From contig NZ_AUBE01000001.1 in the NCBI RefSeq assembly GCF_000429085.1, positions 521,455 through 585,454 of the forward strand: 64,000 nucleotides of DNA. Reading direction: 5' to 3'. Every line of letters starts with the position of its first letter. The stretch's first letter is position 1. Positions 1 through 8,563 of the stretch are shown here, one piece after another. This DNA comes from Streptomyces flavidovirens DSM 40150 (GTDB taxonomy: Bacteria; Actinomycetota; Actinomycetes; Streptomycetales; Streptomycetaceae). The notes below the pieces were generated by a model, which had not been told where the DNA came from, made no database searches, and worked only from the letters and a program-made list of their open reading frames with translations. A program made the translations under genes and the position numbers.

Positions 1-1
1 G

Positions 2-160
2 GGCCTTGAGGACAGCGGGCCCGCGAAGCCCGAGGGGTCCGACTGCCTGGTTCTCGCGTCCTCGGAGGCCGCCGACAGCGTGTCGGCGGAGCCGGTGTTC
101 CGCTTCTGCTTCAGGGACGGCAAGCTGATCGAGAAGAAGTCGTACGACGTCGCGCAGTAG
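2..160 (+). CDS. C-terminal end of an unidentified protein (cut by window edge)
   Basis: An open frame runs in from the left edge and stops at TAG 158-160. The visible 52 residues contain two cysteines and end in KKSYDVAQ. Codon third positions are GC-rich, as in the neighbours, so it looks like real coding sequence. Nothing in the fragment names a family; it could be a small secreted or lipoprotein-type protein, but that is a guess. It ends 25 bp before the response regulator, so the two may be co-transcribed. Confidence 0.55.
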   Translation, partial: GLEDSGPAKPEGSDCLVLASSEAADSVSAEPVFRFCFRDGKLIEKKSYDVAQ

Positions 161-185
161 ATGAGCGGCAGCTGTGGGGGTAAGC

Positions 186-845
186 GTGACGGTTGCGCAC
201 ATCAGGGTGGTGATCGCGGACGACGAGCCCCTCATCCGGGCGGGGATCCGGATGATCCTCACCTCGGACCGGGCCATCGAGGTCGTGGCGGAGGCGCACA
301 ACGGCCGTGAGGCGGTCGAGCTGGCGCGCGTCCACGCGCCGGACGTCGTGCTGCTCGACCTTCAGATGCCGGTGATGGACGGGCTCACCGCGCTCGCCGA
401 GCTGGGCAGGGCGGTCCCCGCGGCGCGCGTGATCGTACTGACGACGTTCGGCGAGCGGGAGAACGTCCTGCGGGCCCTGGAGAGCGGCGGCGCGGGTTTC
501 CTGCTGAAGGACTCGGCGCCGGCGGAGCTGATCCGCGCGGTACGGGCGGCCGCGGCCGGGGACGCCTATCTGTCGCCGGGGGCGACCCGGCACGTCGTGG
601 AGCAGCTCGCCTCCGGGCGGGCGCCGGGCCGCGCCGAGGAGGCGCGGCGGCTGGTCACGGCACTGAGCGGCCGGGAGCGCGACGTCCTGGCGCTGCTCGG
701 CGAGGGCCTGTCCAACGCGGACGCGGGCAAGCGGCTGCACATGAGCGAGGCCACGGTGAAGACGTACGTCAGCCGCATCCTGGCGAAACTGGGCTGCGAG
801 AACCGCGTACAAGCGGCGCTGCTCGCGCGGGACGCCGCGCTGTGA
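186..845 (+). CDS. NarL/FixJ-type response regulator
   Basis: A 219-residue two-component transcription regulator. The N-terminal receiver domain (about residues 5-120) shows the acidic pair in VIADDEP, the phospho-acceptor Asp in LLDLQMP, the conserved Thr in VLTTFGE and the Lys in LLKDSAP. The C-terminal LuxR-type helix-turn-helix begins at LSGRERDVLALL and contains SEATVKTYVSRILAKL. I chose GTG 186 because a G-rich ribosome site lies about 6 bp upstream and the protein then starts right before the receiver fold; a GTG at 174 is possible. No histidine kinase is visible on either side: the upstream fragment does not look like one and the downstream gene is a broken hydrolase. Its kinase may lie left of the window or elsewhere. 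Target genes cannot be inferred. Confidence 0.9.
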   Translation: MTVAHIRVVIADDEPLIRAGIRMILTSDRAIEVVAEAHNGREAVELARVHAPDVVLLDLQMPVMDGLTALAELGRAVPAARVIVLTTFGERENVLRALESGGAGFLLKDSAPAELIRAVRAAAAGDAYLSPGATRHVVEQLASGRAPGRAEEARRLVTALSGRERDVLALLGEGLSNADAGKRLHMSEATVKTYVSRILAKLGCENRVQAALLARDAAL

Positions 846-890
846 ACCCCACGGAACAAAAAATCCACTGATGGGCCCACGCCGACATTC

Positions 891-906
891 AATTGCGATC
901 GCAATT
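891..906. promoter_or_regulatory. 16-bp perfect palindrome AATTGCGATCGCAATT
   Basis: A perfect AT-rich palindrome in the 194-bp gap between the response regulator and the decayed hydrolase gene. In such GC-rich DNA a perfect 16-bp palindrome with AATT ends is noticeable. It could be a regulator binding site for the downstream gene; no ligand or protein can be assigned. Confidence 0.35.
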
Positions 907-1039
907 TCGAAGGCGAGCCGCACCCCGGAATCATGGGCTTCAGCCCTCTGCGTCTGGCGAACAGGCAAAGAGACAGCGTGTCCGCGCAAGGGGTTGCGCC
1001 CCGCGTCTGACCTCACGGGACACGGGGGAGGCGGCACGG

Positions 1040-2654
1040 GTGGCCGGCCAATTGCGAGTGAAACCGTCGGAGCTGCATGCGGCCGCGAGCGCGCAGCATG
1101 CCGTCGCCGAGGGCATGAAAGGCTCGATCGACAAGTCGGTCGCAGATGCTAAGGCGGCTGCAGAGTCCCCGAAGGGATAGGCCGTCGGAGCGGAACTCCA
1201 GGAGATCGAGGCCAGTTGGAAGCTCGCGCTCAACGGGCTGTACCACCGCTTGGACACGGGCTCGTTCAATCTGCACGACACAGCCAAAACCCACGACTGG
1301 AACGAGCAGATGGTGGCGGCGGATTTCGAAGCCTTCGACGGGACAGGCGGTGGCGTGATCGCTTCGGCATCGACGACGACGGGAACGTCAGGCTGCCGAA
1401 GGAATGGGAGATCCCGCGGGAAGACGGGAGCGACAGGACCCAGTACGAGCGTCAGGTCAAGGAAGCCCAACGCCAGGACTACGAGGTGGAGATCAACCGG
1501 ACCCTGAACGACGCACTGGAAGCCAGCGGTGAGGCGCAGAAGGCCTTGGCGGAGCTCAACGGCGAGGTCCTGGACCAGAAGAACAAGCAGATGGCCGCGG
1601 AGTCCGCGCGGGACGTCGACAAGGTGATGGACCGGCTCGGGGTGGAGGGGCCGAAGATACCCGGCAACCCCAACGACGCCGCTGAGTGGTGGCAGGGCCT
1701 GGACCCTGCCCAGCAACGGGAGTACGCCACTCTCTACCCGGACCGGATCGGCGCCACCGACGGCCTCCCCTCCGACGTCCGCGACGATGCCAACCGGCTC
1801 CACATGGAGCAGGAGCGCAACGCACTGCGCCGCGGCGACGCGTACGGGGTCCACGGCAATGACGAGCGCCGCCACAATCTGGAGGTCCTCAAGGCGGAGC
1901 TCGACAAGCGCGGGGCCCCGCAGAACAAGCAGCTGTACCTGCTCAACCACGACGCGGGCGGCGATGGCAGAGCGGTGATCGCCATGGGCAACCCGGACAC
2001 CGCGGACAATGTCGCGGTCCAGGTCCCGGGCACTTCCACCACGATGGACTCAGCCGGCGGTCAACTGAACCGCATCAGCAAGCTCCAGGACGCAGCCGAG
2101 GACGCCGACCCGGGGGCTTCCACCTCCGCGGTGTACTGGCTGGGCTACGACGCTCCCGAGGCGCCTGTCGGTGAAGCCGCGAACGTCGATGTCGCAGGCA
2201 GCGGCCGGGCCGAGGACGGTGCCCAGGATCTGCGGGACTTCACCCACGGCCTGCGGGCCTCCCATGAGGGTGAACGGGCGAATCTCACCGTCATGGGTCA
2301 CAGCTACGGAAGCACCACCGTGGGCGTTGCGGCGTCCGGCGGTGATGGCCTGGACGCGGACAGCATCGCCGTGGTCGGCAGCCCCGGCATGACGGTGGAC
2401 CGGGCGAGGACCTCAACACGGACAACGTCTACTTCGGCCAGGCCTCGGACGCCCCCATCGCCCGGGCTCAGGGCACCAACCTCGGCCGCGGGCCGACCCA
2501 CCCCGACTGGGGTGGCACCAGGTTCGAAACCGACACCAGCGGCCACAGCGGTTACTGGGACGATGACAGTCAGCGCCTGGCCAACCAAGGCAAGATCATT
2601 GCCGGCCAGCAGCCCGGAGAGTACGTACCGCCCGCAAGGCGCAACGCGGAGTAG
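1040..2654 (+). pseudogene. Decayed WXG100-like / alpha-beta hydrolase (DUF1023-type) gene
   Basis: One ancestral gene is spread over three reading frames. It begins at GTG 1040 (GGGGGAGG ribosome site), with a helical WXG100-like N-terminus. An in-frame TAG sits at 1178-1180, yet the same frame continues sensibly to about 1350 (contains ASWKLALNGLYH). A frameshift near 1345-1355 leads to the main body starting WRDRFGIDDDGNVRLP. This body carries a coiled central region and the nucleophile elbow GHSYGS near 2297-2314, as in alpha/beta hydrolases. A second frameshift near 2403 moves to a third frame with GQASDAPIARAQGTNLG and ends at TAG 2652. Three independent lesions make sequencing error an unlikely sole cause. 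Family members of this architecture are usually single proteins of roughly 500-600 residues in Streptomyces. Any surviving product would lack the C-terminal histidine region. Confidence 0.8.
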
Positions 2655-2732
2655 ACACCGCCCCCCCCAGCGACCGCACCCCTGTGCCACCCGCACCATG
2701 GCGCAGTCCGCCCCGTCACCCTCCCGAGGACA

Positions 2733-3260
2733 ATGTTCCGCAAACGCGCCCCTGTGGCAGCTCTGACCCTCTTGACCACCCTCCTCACCGGAGCCTGCAT
2801 GTCCCAGCAAGCGGATGACATCAACAAGCCCCTGCCGCGCAAGAGCCGTGCGGAGTCCCTGGCCTGGGCCAAGGAGTACACGACGGCCATGGCGCACTAC
2901 GCGGAGGTGAAGATCACTGACGATCCCGCCCCCAGGGAACACTTCCAGGACTGCGTCGGCCAGAACGACGAAGTGCCGGAGGACGGGCGCTACACCCTCA
3001 CCTACGCCGCCTACGTCAAGCTCGGGGAGGACCAGCACATCGCCACCGTCCGCAAGCTCCGCAAGGCCCTCGAAGCTCACGGAGTGCGCATCACGGGCCA
3101 CACCGAGCGCCCCAAGACGACCGAGGCCATCCTGTACGGCAAGAACGACAAGGAGGGCTACTTCATCATCGCGGACTCGGTGAACCCTCCCGGCACCATC
3201 CGGCTCTCCGTCTCGACCCCCTGTTTCCTCCCGCCCGAAGCCAAGCAACAGCACTTCTGA
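2733..3260 (+). CDS. Putative lipoprotein, follows the decayed hydrolase
   Basis: A 175-residue protein with a lipoprotein signal: positively charged MFRKR, a hydrophobic stretch and a lipobox LTGAC ending at residue 22. It would be exported and lipid-anchored at Cys22. The mature part is hydrophilic, with a cysteine at about residue 71 (FQDCVGQND) and another near the C-terminus (STPCFLPPE), possibly a disulfide. GAGG lies just before ATG 2733. It starts 78 bp after the end of the hydrolase pseudogene, an arrangement typical of a hydrolase/lipoprotein pair in Streptomyces, so its partner may have been lost. No enzymatic motif seen. Confidence 0.8.
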   Translation: MFRKRAPVAALTLLTTLLTGACMSQQADDINKPLPRKSRAESLAWAKEYTTAMAHYAEVKITDDPAPREHFQDCVGQNDEVPEDGRYTLTYAAYVKLGEDQHIATVRKLRKALEAHGVRITGHTERPKTTEAILYGKNDKEGYFIIADSVNPPGTIRLSVSTPCFLPPEAKQQHF

Positions 3261-3336
3261 GCCGGCCGGCCGGGGCGCACTGCACGGTGAAGGCCCGGTC
3301 CCGGCTCGGATCCTTACCGCTCTTTCCAGACAAAAA

Positions 3337-3376
3337 ACGCCCTCCTGACCCGCGTTTCCGCAGGTCAGGAGGGCGT
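3337..3376 (-). terminator. Rho-independent terminator after tRNA-Ala
   Basis: A 14-bp perfect stem (ACGCCCTCCTGACC and its complement) with a 12-nt loop. Read on the minus strand it is followed by six T residues. It sits immediately downstream of tRNA-Ala. Confidence 0.85.
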
Positions 3377-3384
3377 ACCTTCTG

Positions 3385-3457
3385 TGGAGCCTAGGAGATT
3401 CGAACTCCTGACATCTGCCTTGCAAAGGCAGCGCTCTACCAACTGAGCTAAGGCCCC
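3385..3457 (-). tRNA. alaT: tRNA-Ala (anticodon TGC)
   Basis: 73 nt without encoded CCA. The acceptor stem GGGGCCT pairs with AGGCTCC (one G-U). The D-loop TAGCTCAGTTGGTAGAGC, anticodon loop CTTTGCAAG with TGC, and T-arm GTTCGAATC are all present. In actinobacteria alaT and ileT lie just beyond gyrA on this side of the origin, matching this place. Confidence 0.97.
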
Positions 3458-3619
3458 GGGGACGGGTGGACATGACCGGCCGGAACCGCACCGTGGCCAC
3501 CGCCGCAGAACAGAGTACCGGGTGTCCCCCCTGATCCTGCAAAAGGATTGGGACTCCCGGTGCGCGACCACGCTCCGTAAGATGCTCGGCGAGGTTCGCA
3601 GCAGCGAAGGGGAGACGCA

Positions 3620-4168
3620 ATGGACGCAGCGCAGCAGGAGTCGACGGCCAGAGCCAGAGAGCTTCAGCGCAGTTGGTACGGGGAGCCGCTGGGGGCGCTC
3701 TTCCGTCGGCTGATCGACGATCTGGGTCTGAATCAGGCCAGACTCGCCGCGGTGCTCGGCCTGTCCGCGCCCATGCTGTCCCAGCTCATGAGCGGCCAGC
3801 GCGCCAAGATCGGCAATCCGGCCGTGGTGCAGCGTGTCCAGGCTCTGCAGGACCTGGCCGGTCAGGTCGCCGACGGCAGTGTCAGCGCCGCCGAGGCCAC
3901 CGACCGGATGGAAGAGATCAAGAAATCCCAGGGCGGCTCCGTGCTCAGCAACACCGGCCAGACCACCGCCAGTTCCGGTGCGCCCACCGTGCGGCGCGTG
4001 GTGCGCGAGATCCAGTCACTGCTGCGCTGCGTAGCGGCGGCCGGCGACATCATAGATGCGGCGGACACGCTCGCCCCGACCCACCCCGAGCTGGCAGAGT
4101 TCCTCCGGGTGTACGGCGCCGGGCGCACGGCGGACGCGGTCGCCCACTACGAGGCGCATCAGAGCTGA
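3620..4168 (+). CDS. Helix-turn-helix DNA-binding protein
   Basis: 182 residues. An XRE-like helix-turn-helix lies near residues 28-60 (LGLNQARLAAVLGLSAPMLSQLMSGQRAKIGNPAVVQRVQ, broken here only for description: recognition helix around SAPMLSQLM). The C-terminal half is predominantly helical and unfamiliar. GGGGAG precedes ATG 3620. It is separated by 30 bp from the Ser/Thr kinase gene in the same direction, so the two are probably one transcription unit, and the regulator may act in the same pathway or be phosphorylated by the kinase (inference). Conserved in Streptomyces at this site as far as I recall. Confidence 0.85.
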   Translation: MDAAQQESTARARELQRSWYGEPLGALFRRLIDDLGLNQARLAAVLGLSAPMLSQLMSGQRAKIGNPAVVQRVQALQDLAGQVADGSVSAAEATDRMEEIKKSQGGSVLSNTGQTTASSGAPTVRRVVREIQSLLRCVAAAGDIIDAADTLAPTHPELAEFLRVYGAGRTADAVAHYEAHQS

Positions 4169-4198
4169 AGCAGGCGGAGCGGGGGCGGGCACAGCGCG

Positions 4199-5596
4199 AT
4201 GGGTGAGATCTTCGCCGGCCGGTACGAGCTGATCGACCCGATCGGGCGCGGTGGAGTGGGCGCGGTCTGGCGGGCGTGGGACCACAGGCGCCGCCGGTAC
4301 GTCGCGGCCAAGGTGCTCCAGCAGAGCGACGCGCACACGCTGCTGCGCTTCGTGCGCGAGCAGGCGCTGCGGATCGACCACCCCCACGTCCTCGCCCCGG
4401 CAAGCTGGGCCGCGGACGACGACAAGGTGCTGTTCACCATGGACCTGGTGAGCGGCGGGTCGCTGGCTCACCTGATCGGCGACTACGGCCCGCTGCCGCC
4501 CCGCTTCGTGTGCACCCTGCTCGACCAGCTCCTCTCCGGCCTGACCGCCGTCCACGCGGAAGGCGTCGTGCACCGCGACATAAAGCCGGCCAACATCCTG
4601 CTGGAAGCCACCGGCACCGGGCGTCCGCATCTGCGGCTGTCCGACTTCGGCATCTCGATGCGCAAGGGCGAGCCCCGTCTCACCGAGACCAACTACGTGG
4701 TGGGTACGCCCGGTTATTTCGCGCCCGAGCAGTTGATGGGCGCGGAGCCGGACTTCCCGGCCGACCTGTTCGCGGTCGGCCTGGTCGCCCTTTACCTGGT
4801 GCAGGGTCAGAAACCCGATTCCCAGGCCCTGGTGGAGCTCTTCGCCACGTACGGAACACCGGGCGCCCCGCAGGGCATCCCGGAGCCGCTGTGGCAGGTC
4901 ATCGCCGGGATGCTGCAGCCCGACCCGCAGGCGAGGTTCCGTACGGCGACGGGCGCGCGCAAGGCGTTGAACGCCGCCGTCGAGATGCTGCCCGAGCCGG
5001 GCCCGGACGAGGAGCCGGTGGAGGTCTTCGACCAGATCGGCCCCCTCCCGCCCGGCTTCGGCCCGGGCGGGCCCGCCGCCCCGGCCCCCGGCCCCCGGAG
5101 CCACGTACACGGCGCCCTACAGGGCGGCGGCCAGGGCGGCGACCACCAGGCGCAGCCCGCCCAGCAGCCGTCGCCCATGCCGGAGACGGGCGGCTTCCAC
5201 CTGGCACCGCCGCAACAGCCCCCCATGCCGCACCCGGCGCAGCCGTCGGCGCCCCCCATCCCGACATCCACCCCCACATCCACACCCACATCCACATCCA
5301 CACCCGCACCCGCTCCCCTGCCCGCGCATGCGACCTCCCCCCTTTCCGGCGCGGCGCAAAACCCCTCCCAGGTCCCCCCGGCCGCGGCGCAGTACGAACA
5401 AGCCCTTACTCGTCCATACACCGCTCAGGGCCCGGAGGTTCCCACTCCACCGACCCCGCCGGCCCAGCGGGACGCCCACAACCCCGTACAGACCCCGCAC
5501 AAGCGGCTGGGACCGCCCCCGAAGGTGACGGTCCCGGTGCTGCTGCTGGCGCTGGTCTGTTTCGCCGTGGGCGTCTGGGCACTGACCCAGAGCTGA
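4199..5596 (+). CDS. Membrane-anchored Hanks-type Ser/Thr protein kinase
   Basis: 465 residues. The kinase domain (about residues 9-265) has a complete set of motifs: glycine loop GRGGVG at 16-21, lysine K38 in YVAAKVL, catalytic HRDIKPAN at 125-132, DFG at 149-151 and an APE-like APEQLMG. A long Pro/Gln/Ala-rich linker follows, including a Thr-Pro-Ser-rich run encoded by a CCACATCCA-type microsatellite around 5270-5310. A single C-terminal membrane helix (VTVPVLLLALVCFAVGVWAL) ends the protein with almost nothing outside, so there is no PASTA or other sensor domain. This sets it apart from PknB. The kinase would act on the cytoplasmic side. Substrates are unknown; the upstream DNA-binding protein is the closest candidate partner. 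Confidence 0.93.
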   Translation: MGEIFAGRYELIDPIGRGGVGAVWRAWDHRRRRYVAAKVLQQSDAHTLLRFVREQALRIDHPHVLAPASWAADDDKVLFTMDLVSGGSLAHLIGDYGPLPPRFVCTLLDQLLSGLTAVHAEGVVHRDIKPANILLEATGTGRPHLRLSDFGISMRKGEPRLTETNYVVGTPGYFAPEQLMGAEPDFPADLFAVGLVALYLVQGQKPDSQALVELFATYGTPGAPQGIPEPLWQVIAGMLQPDPQARFRTATGARKALNAAVEMLPEPGPDEEPVEVFDQIGPLPPGFGPGGPAAPAPGPRSHVHGALQGGGQGGDHQAQPAQQPSPMPETGGFHLAPPQQPPMPHPAQPSAPPIPTSTPTSTPTSTSTPAPAPLPAHATSPLSGAAQNPSQVPPAAAQYEQALTRPYTAQGPEVPTPPTPPAQRDAHNPVQTPHKRLGPPPKVTVPVLLLALVCFAVGVWALTQS

Positions 5597-5622
5597 TCCG
5601 AGCCGGACTCGACGGCCGCCCT

Positions 5623-5664
5623 GGACGGCCCGCCCCGGACGGCCCGCCCCGGACGGCCCGCCCC
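5623..5664. repeat. Three exact tandem copies of a 14-bp unit
   Basis: GGACGGCCCGCCCC is repeated three times without change between the convergent kinase and secreted-protein genes. It may fold on either strand and could slow transcription, but no clear terminator T-run follows. Tandem exact copies suggest recent slippage. Confidence 0.8.
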
Positions 5665-5678
5665 GGATGTGCGGCTGC

Positions 5679-7070
5679 CTACCAGGCGGCCGGCGGCCCG
5701 GACTGCGTAGCCGCCCCACTGTCATGCCCGGCACCCATGCCAGGGTCGACGCCAGGACCGGCGCCCGGCCCCGCCCCCGCTCCGGCGCCCGCCCCCGCCG
5801 CCGCGCGCCGCCGGGCGACGAGCGTCCACACCCCGAGGCCGAGCACCAGCACGGTGCCCGCCCCGATCCCGGCGGCAGCGACAAGCCGCATCGTGTCGCT
5901 CTTCACCGCCGCGGGCGCGCTCTGCCCCTCCTCCGCGGCGCTCAGGTCGTCGTCGGTGACCTGGAAGGGACCGGCGGGCCCCGCATAGGCAGGGGCGCCC
6001 TTCCCCCTGCTGCCCTCGATGTTCACCCGCAGGGAGAGCCCGAGGCCCTGCGGCCCGAACACCTTCTCCACCTCCGGGCTCAGGCTGACCCTCAGGTAGT
6101 ACCAGCCCGGAAACCGCATCCCGTTGACGGAGTCGGACGAATCGAAACGGTTCTCGTACGCCACCGGCGGCAGCGGATCCAGCGCGGACGAATTCTGCTT
6201 GCCGTCGTAGGAAATGGTGCTCGCGCTCTCGACAAGCCCCCGCGCCGGGTTGTACAGCACCATGCTCAGCGCGTTGGACACATATCCCTCACCCGCCGCG
6301 CTGCCGAGGTCCGCACTGGCGAAGAGCTGCTGCCCCCAGTCGACCGGCACCTTGTAGAACAGCGTCTCGCCGGGCTTGATCCTGTCCCGCCATTCGCCCT
6401 CGTACAGACCGGGCGCACTGTAGAAGCTCGACCCGCCCCTGCGGTCCCTGGCCTGGCCGCCAGGCGGCGCGGGCGAGCTGCTGGGCCAGCTTTCCGGCGC
6501 CGCGGTCGCCCCGCCCGCCTTCACCTGCGGCTCCGTCAGATGCCGGATCTCCAGTTCCCACGGCTCGCTCGACGAGGTCGCCTTACTGGTCCGCTCGATC
6601 AGGACGAAGTACGTGTCGGCGCCCTGGCAGGAGGTGCTGTCCTGCTCGATCGTCCGGTGCGCGTAGGTCCCGATCGGCCGCGCGAACTCCGCCGAGCTGA
6701 ACTGCGCGCTGTTGTAGCTGCACGAATTGCCGGCGCGGTCCTGCAGCGTCACCTTCAGCTCGTCGGCGTACTCGACCTTCGTGCCCGGCCTCGGCACAGC
6801 CGTCGCCGACACATAGGCGTTGGACTTCGCGTCGAGCTGCACACGGTAGAAGAGTCTGCCGCCCGGCCTGATCGAGTCCCGGTACGTCCCGCCCGGCTTC
6901 AGCGGCTCGGAGTCCGTACTGCTCGCCGTCCCCCTGACCGGTTTCGCCGAAGGCTCATAGGTGTACGGGCTGGGCTCACCCGCCGCCACCGCCTGCGCCG
7001 GCAGCGCCGCCACCGCGCACAGCGCCGCCACCACGGCCGGCGCCACCCTGCCCCTGCTGCGCTGCCTCAT
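5679..7070 (-). CDS. Secreted, C-terminally membrane-anchored protein of unknown function
   Basis: 463 residues from ATG 7070. A cleavable signal peptide (basic start, then VAPAVVAALCAVAALPAQAVAAG) is followed by a large extracellular part made of two related beta-rich modules. Each has the signature of a basic-Pro-Gly followed by LFYxV (SIRPGGRLFYRV near residue 73 and KIKPGETLFYKV-like DRIKPGETLFYKV further on). A C-terminal membrane helix (VAAAGIGAGTVLVLGLGVWTL) and a Gly/Ala/Pro-rich basic tail end it. This looks like a cell-surface protein with prepeptidase-like beta domains. Its start overlaps the stop of the remnant gene at 7070-7321 by one base (TGATG), so it was once translationally coupled to that upstream partner. 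Function unknown. Confidence 0.82.
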   Translation of the reverse strand: MRQRSRGRVAPAVVAALCAVAALPAQAVAAGEPSPYTYEPSAKPVRGTASSTDSEPLKPGGTYRDSIRPGGRLFYRVQLDAKSNAYVSATAVPRPGTKVEYADELKVTLQDRAGNSCSYNSAQFSSAEFARPIGTYAHRTIEQDSTSCQGADTYFVLIERTSKATSSSEPWELEIRHLTEPQVKAGGATAAPESWPSSSPAPPGGQARDRRGGSSFYSAPGLYEGEWRDRIKPGETLFYKVPVDWGQQLFASADLGSAAGEGYVSNALSMVLYNPARGLVESASTISYDGKQNSSALDPLPPVAYENRFDSSDSVNGMRFPGWYYLRVSLSPEVEKVFGPQGLGLSLRVNIEGSRGKGAPAYAGPAGPFQVTDDDLSAAEEGQSAPAAVKSDTMRLVAAAGIGAGTVLVLGLGVWTLVARRRAAAGAGAGAGAGPGAGPGVDPGMGAGHDSGAATQSGPPAAW

Positions 7071-7321
7071 CACGCGCCACCCCTCGTCGTCTCCTCGGCC
7101 GCCCCGCGCCGCATCGCCACGCACACGAGCCCGGCGGCCAGGACGACAGCACCACCCGCCAACGCGGCGGCCGCGGTGCCGGTCCATCCTGCCCCGCCGG
7201 CCCCAGCGCTGTCTGCGCCGACCGCCGTATCACCCTTGTTGTCCGCTTTGCTGCCCGACCGCACGAGGACGGGCGCGTCATGCCGCGGCCTCCCCACCAA
7301 CCATTTGCTGCCGCAAGCCAA
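7070..7321 (-). pseudogene. Probable 3' remnant of a membrane-anchored surface protein gene
   Basis: The frame encodes a polar linker followed by one strong membrane helix (TAAAALAGGAVVLAAGLVCVAM) and a short basic tail, which is the usual C-terminus of a surface protein. No signal peptide or extracellular domain precedes it: the only initiators are weak (TTG 7321 without a ribosome site), and the open frame runs back without ATG or GTG start of good quality to a stop near 7400. The stop overlaps the start of the next gene (TGATG). I infer that the 5' part was deleted, leaving the coupled tail. It could instead be a genuine small membrane protein. Confidence 0.45.
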
Positions 7322-7353
7322 TGATTTGCTTTGATGAATTCGGGCAGCACAAA

Positions 7354-7378
7354 GCCCCGGCCGCTGAGCGACCGGGGC
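7354..7378 (-). terminator. Hairpin after the DLW-39 gene
   Basis: GCCCCGG and CCGGGGC arms flank an 11-nt loop that can itself pair (CGCT/AGCG). On the minus strand TTTG follows. It separates DLW-39 from the remnant gene. Confidence 0.65.
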
Positions 7379-7399
7379 CAGTGTTCGAACTACTGGGTC

Positions 7400-7534
7400 T
7401 CACACACCCGAACCTGCGGGCACGGAGTCAGTCGCCTCCGTCCACAGATCCTGCTCGGCGCGATCCGCCTGGATCTGGCGGTACACGAGGAGCCCGCCGA
7501 TGGCGGCCAGTGCGACCAGGAGAAGCTTCTTCAC
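7400..7534 (-). CDS. DLW-39 family small membrane protein
   Basis: 44 residues from GTG 7534: a short basic start, one hydrophobic segment (LLLVALAAIGGLLVY) and the conserved QADRAEQDLWTEATDSV tail with the DLW motif near residues 30-32 that names the family. These proteins are widely conserved in Streptomyces and relatives beside tRNA-Ile close to gyrA; their role is not known. Longer upstream starts would add an unconserved, Arg-rich extension, so the short form is preferred. Confidence 0.85.
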   Translation of the reverse strand: MKKLLLVALAAIGGLLVYRQIQADRAEQDLWTEATDSVPAGSGV

Positions 7535-7663
7535 CGCGCGACCTCGTCTTTCCTTGACGTAGGAGACTTCTGGCGCCCGACTATACACACCGACCGATAC
7601 CGATCGGTGACCTAGATACCCCGCCGGACACGTACCCAACTGACGCACGCCACACAGCAAAAA

Positions 7664-7691
7664 GCCCGGCAGATCTTTCGATCTGCCGGGC
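7664..7691 (-). terminator. Rho-independent terminator after tRNA-Ile
   Basis: A perfect 12-bp stem (GCCCGGCAGATC and complement) with a four-base loop, followed on the minus strand by TTTTT. Confidence 0.92.
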
Positions 7692-7714
7692 CTTCGACCT
7701 TTTCAGGTCCGCGG

Positions 7715-7788
7715 TGGGGCTAACAGGATTTGAACCTGTGGCCTCATCCTTATCAGGGATGCGCTCTAACCAACTGAGCTATAGCCCC
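7715..7788 (-). tRNA. ileT: tRNA-Ile (anticodon GAT)
   Basis: 74 nt, no encoded CCA. Acceptor GGGGCTA pairs with TAGCCCC; D-arm TAGCTCAGTTGGTTAGAGC; anticodon loop CTGATAAG with GAT; T-arm GTTCAAATC. It lies 61 bp downstream of the DUF3566 gene, the expected actinobacterial order gyrA-DUF3566-ileT-alaT. Confidence 0.97.
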
Positions 7789-7849
7789 GCGCTGCCCCTG
7801 AAGATTAGCGCACCTCGGGGGCAGTACCAAAATCGGTTCCGCCGGCGTC

Positions 7850-8560
7850 CTACTCGTCCTCGGCGAGCGTCAGCTCGACGCCGCCGACGAAGCCCGCCGA
7901 CAGGTTGTAGATGAAAGCGCCCAGCGTCGCGAGCGCCGTGGCGAGCACCACGTCGATCATCGCGATGACCGACGTGAAGATCAGCACGCGCGGCAGCGAA
8001 AGGAAGGACTGCAGGTCGAAGCCGTTGCTCTCGTTCGAGCCCGTCGCCTCGCTGATCGTCCCGCCCACCGTGGAGAAGACGCCCATGGCGTCCATGACCA
8101 TCCACAGCACCGCCGCCGCCACCACCGTGCAGATACCCAGCGCGATGGAGAGCAGGAAGCTCACCTTCATCACCGACCACGGGTCGGCCTTGGCCACCCG
8201 CAGCCGCGCCTTGCGCGTACGCGGCGTCGTACGCGCCCCCGTACGCGGCAGACGCACCGCGGCGACACCCGGCTGCTGCCCGGCGCCCTGCGCCCCGCCA
8301 ACGGCTCCAGCACCCGGCGTACCACCACCGCCCGCGGGCGAGGGATACGCCTGCGGCGGGTGATACGGCTGCGACGGCTGACCCTGCCCCTGCGGCTCCC
8401 GCTCACTGGGCAACGGCCCGCTCGCGGACCCGTCGTAACCCTGAGGCTGAGCCCCCCGCGTATCGGTCACAGTCCCCCCCTGGGAGTCCGTGGCAGAGCC
8501 ACGGGCACCGGGTGCTCCAGATTCGGAAGCGGCCGCTCCGGCGCCCGTGGCTCCACTCAC
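7850..8560 (-). CDS. DUF3566 transmembrane protein next to gyrA
   Basis: 236 residues. The first ~115 are disordered, rich in Gly, Pro, Gln and Ala. The conserved DUF3566 core follows (KADPWSVMKVSFLLSIALG to the end) with two membrane helices: one at about 135-160 and one at about 200-225 (TSVIAMIDVVLATALATLG). Only 3 bp separate it from the gyrA stop, so it is the last gene of a gyrB-gyrA-DUF3566 run on the minus strand. The mycobacterial homologue at this site (Rv0007) has been linked to cell shape and envelope; function here is not shown by the sequence. Confidence 0.9.
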   Translation of the reverse strand: MSGATGAGAAASESGAPGARGSATDSQGGTVTDTRGAQPQGYDGSASGPLPSEREPQGQGQPSQPYHPPQAYPSPAGGGGTPGAGAVGGAQGAGQQPGVAAVRLPRTGARTTPRTRKARLRVAKADPWSVMKVSFLLSIALGICTVVAAAVLWMVMDAMGVFSTVGGTISEATGSNESNGFDLQSFLSLPRVLIFTSVIAMIDVVLATALATLGAFIYNLSAGFVGGVELTLAEDE

Positions 8561-8563
8561 GCT

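Noticed and set aside
5270..5310. CCACATCCA-type direct repeats as a possible CRISPR or regulatory array
   Set aside because: They are in-frame microsatellite coding for a Ser/Thr/Pro linker of the kinase; no spacers.
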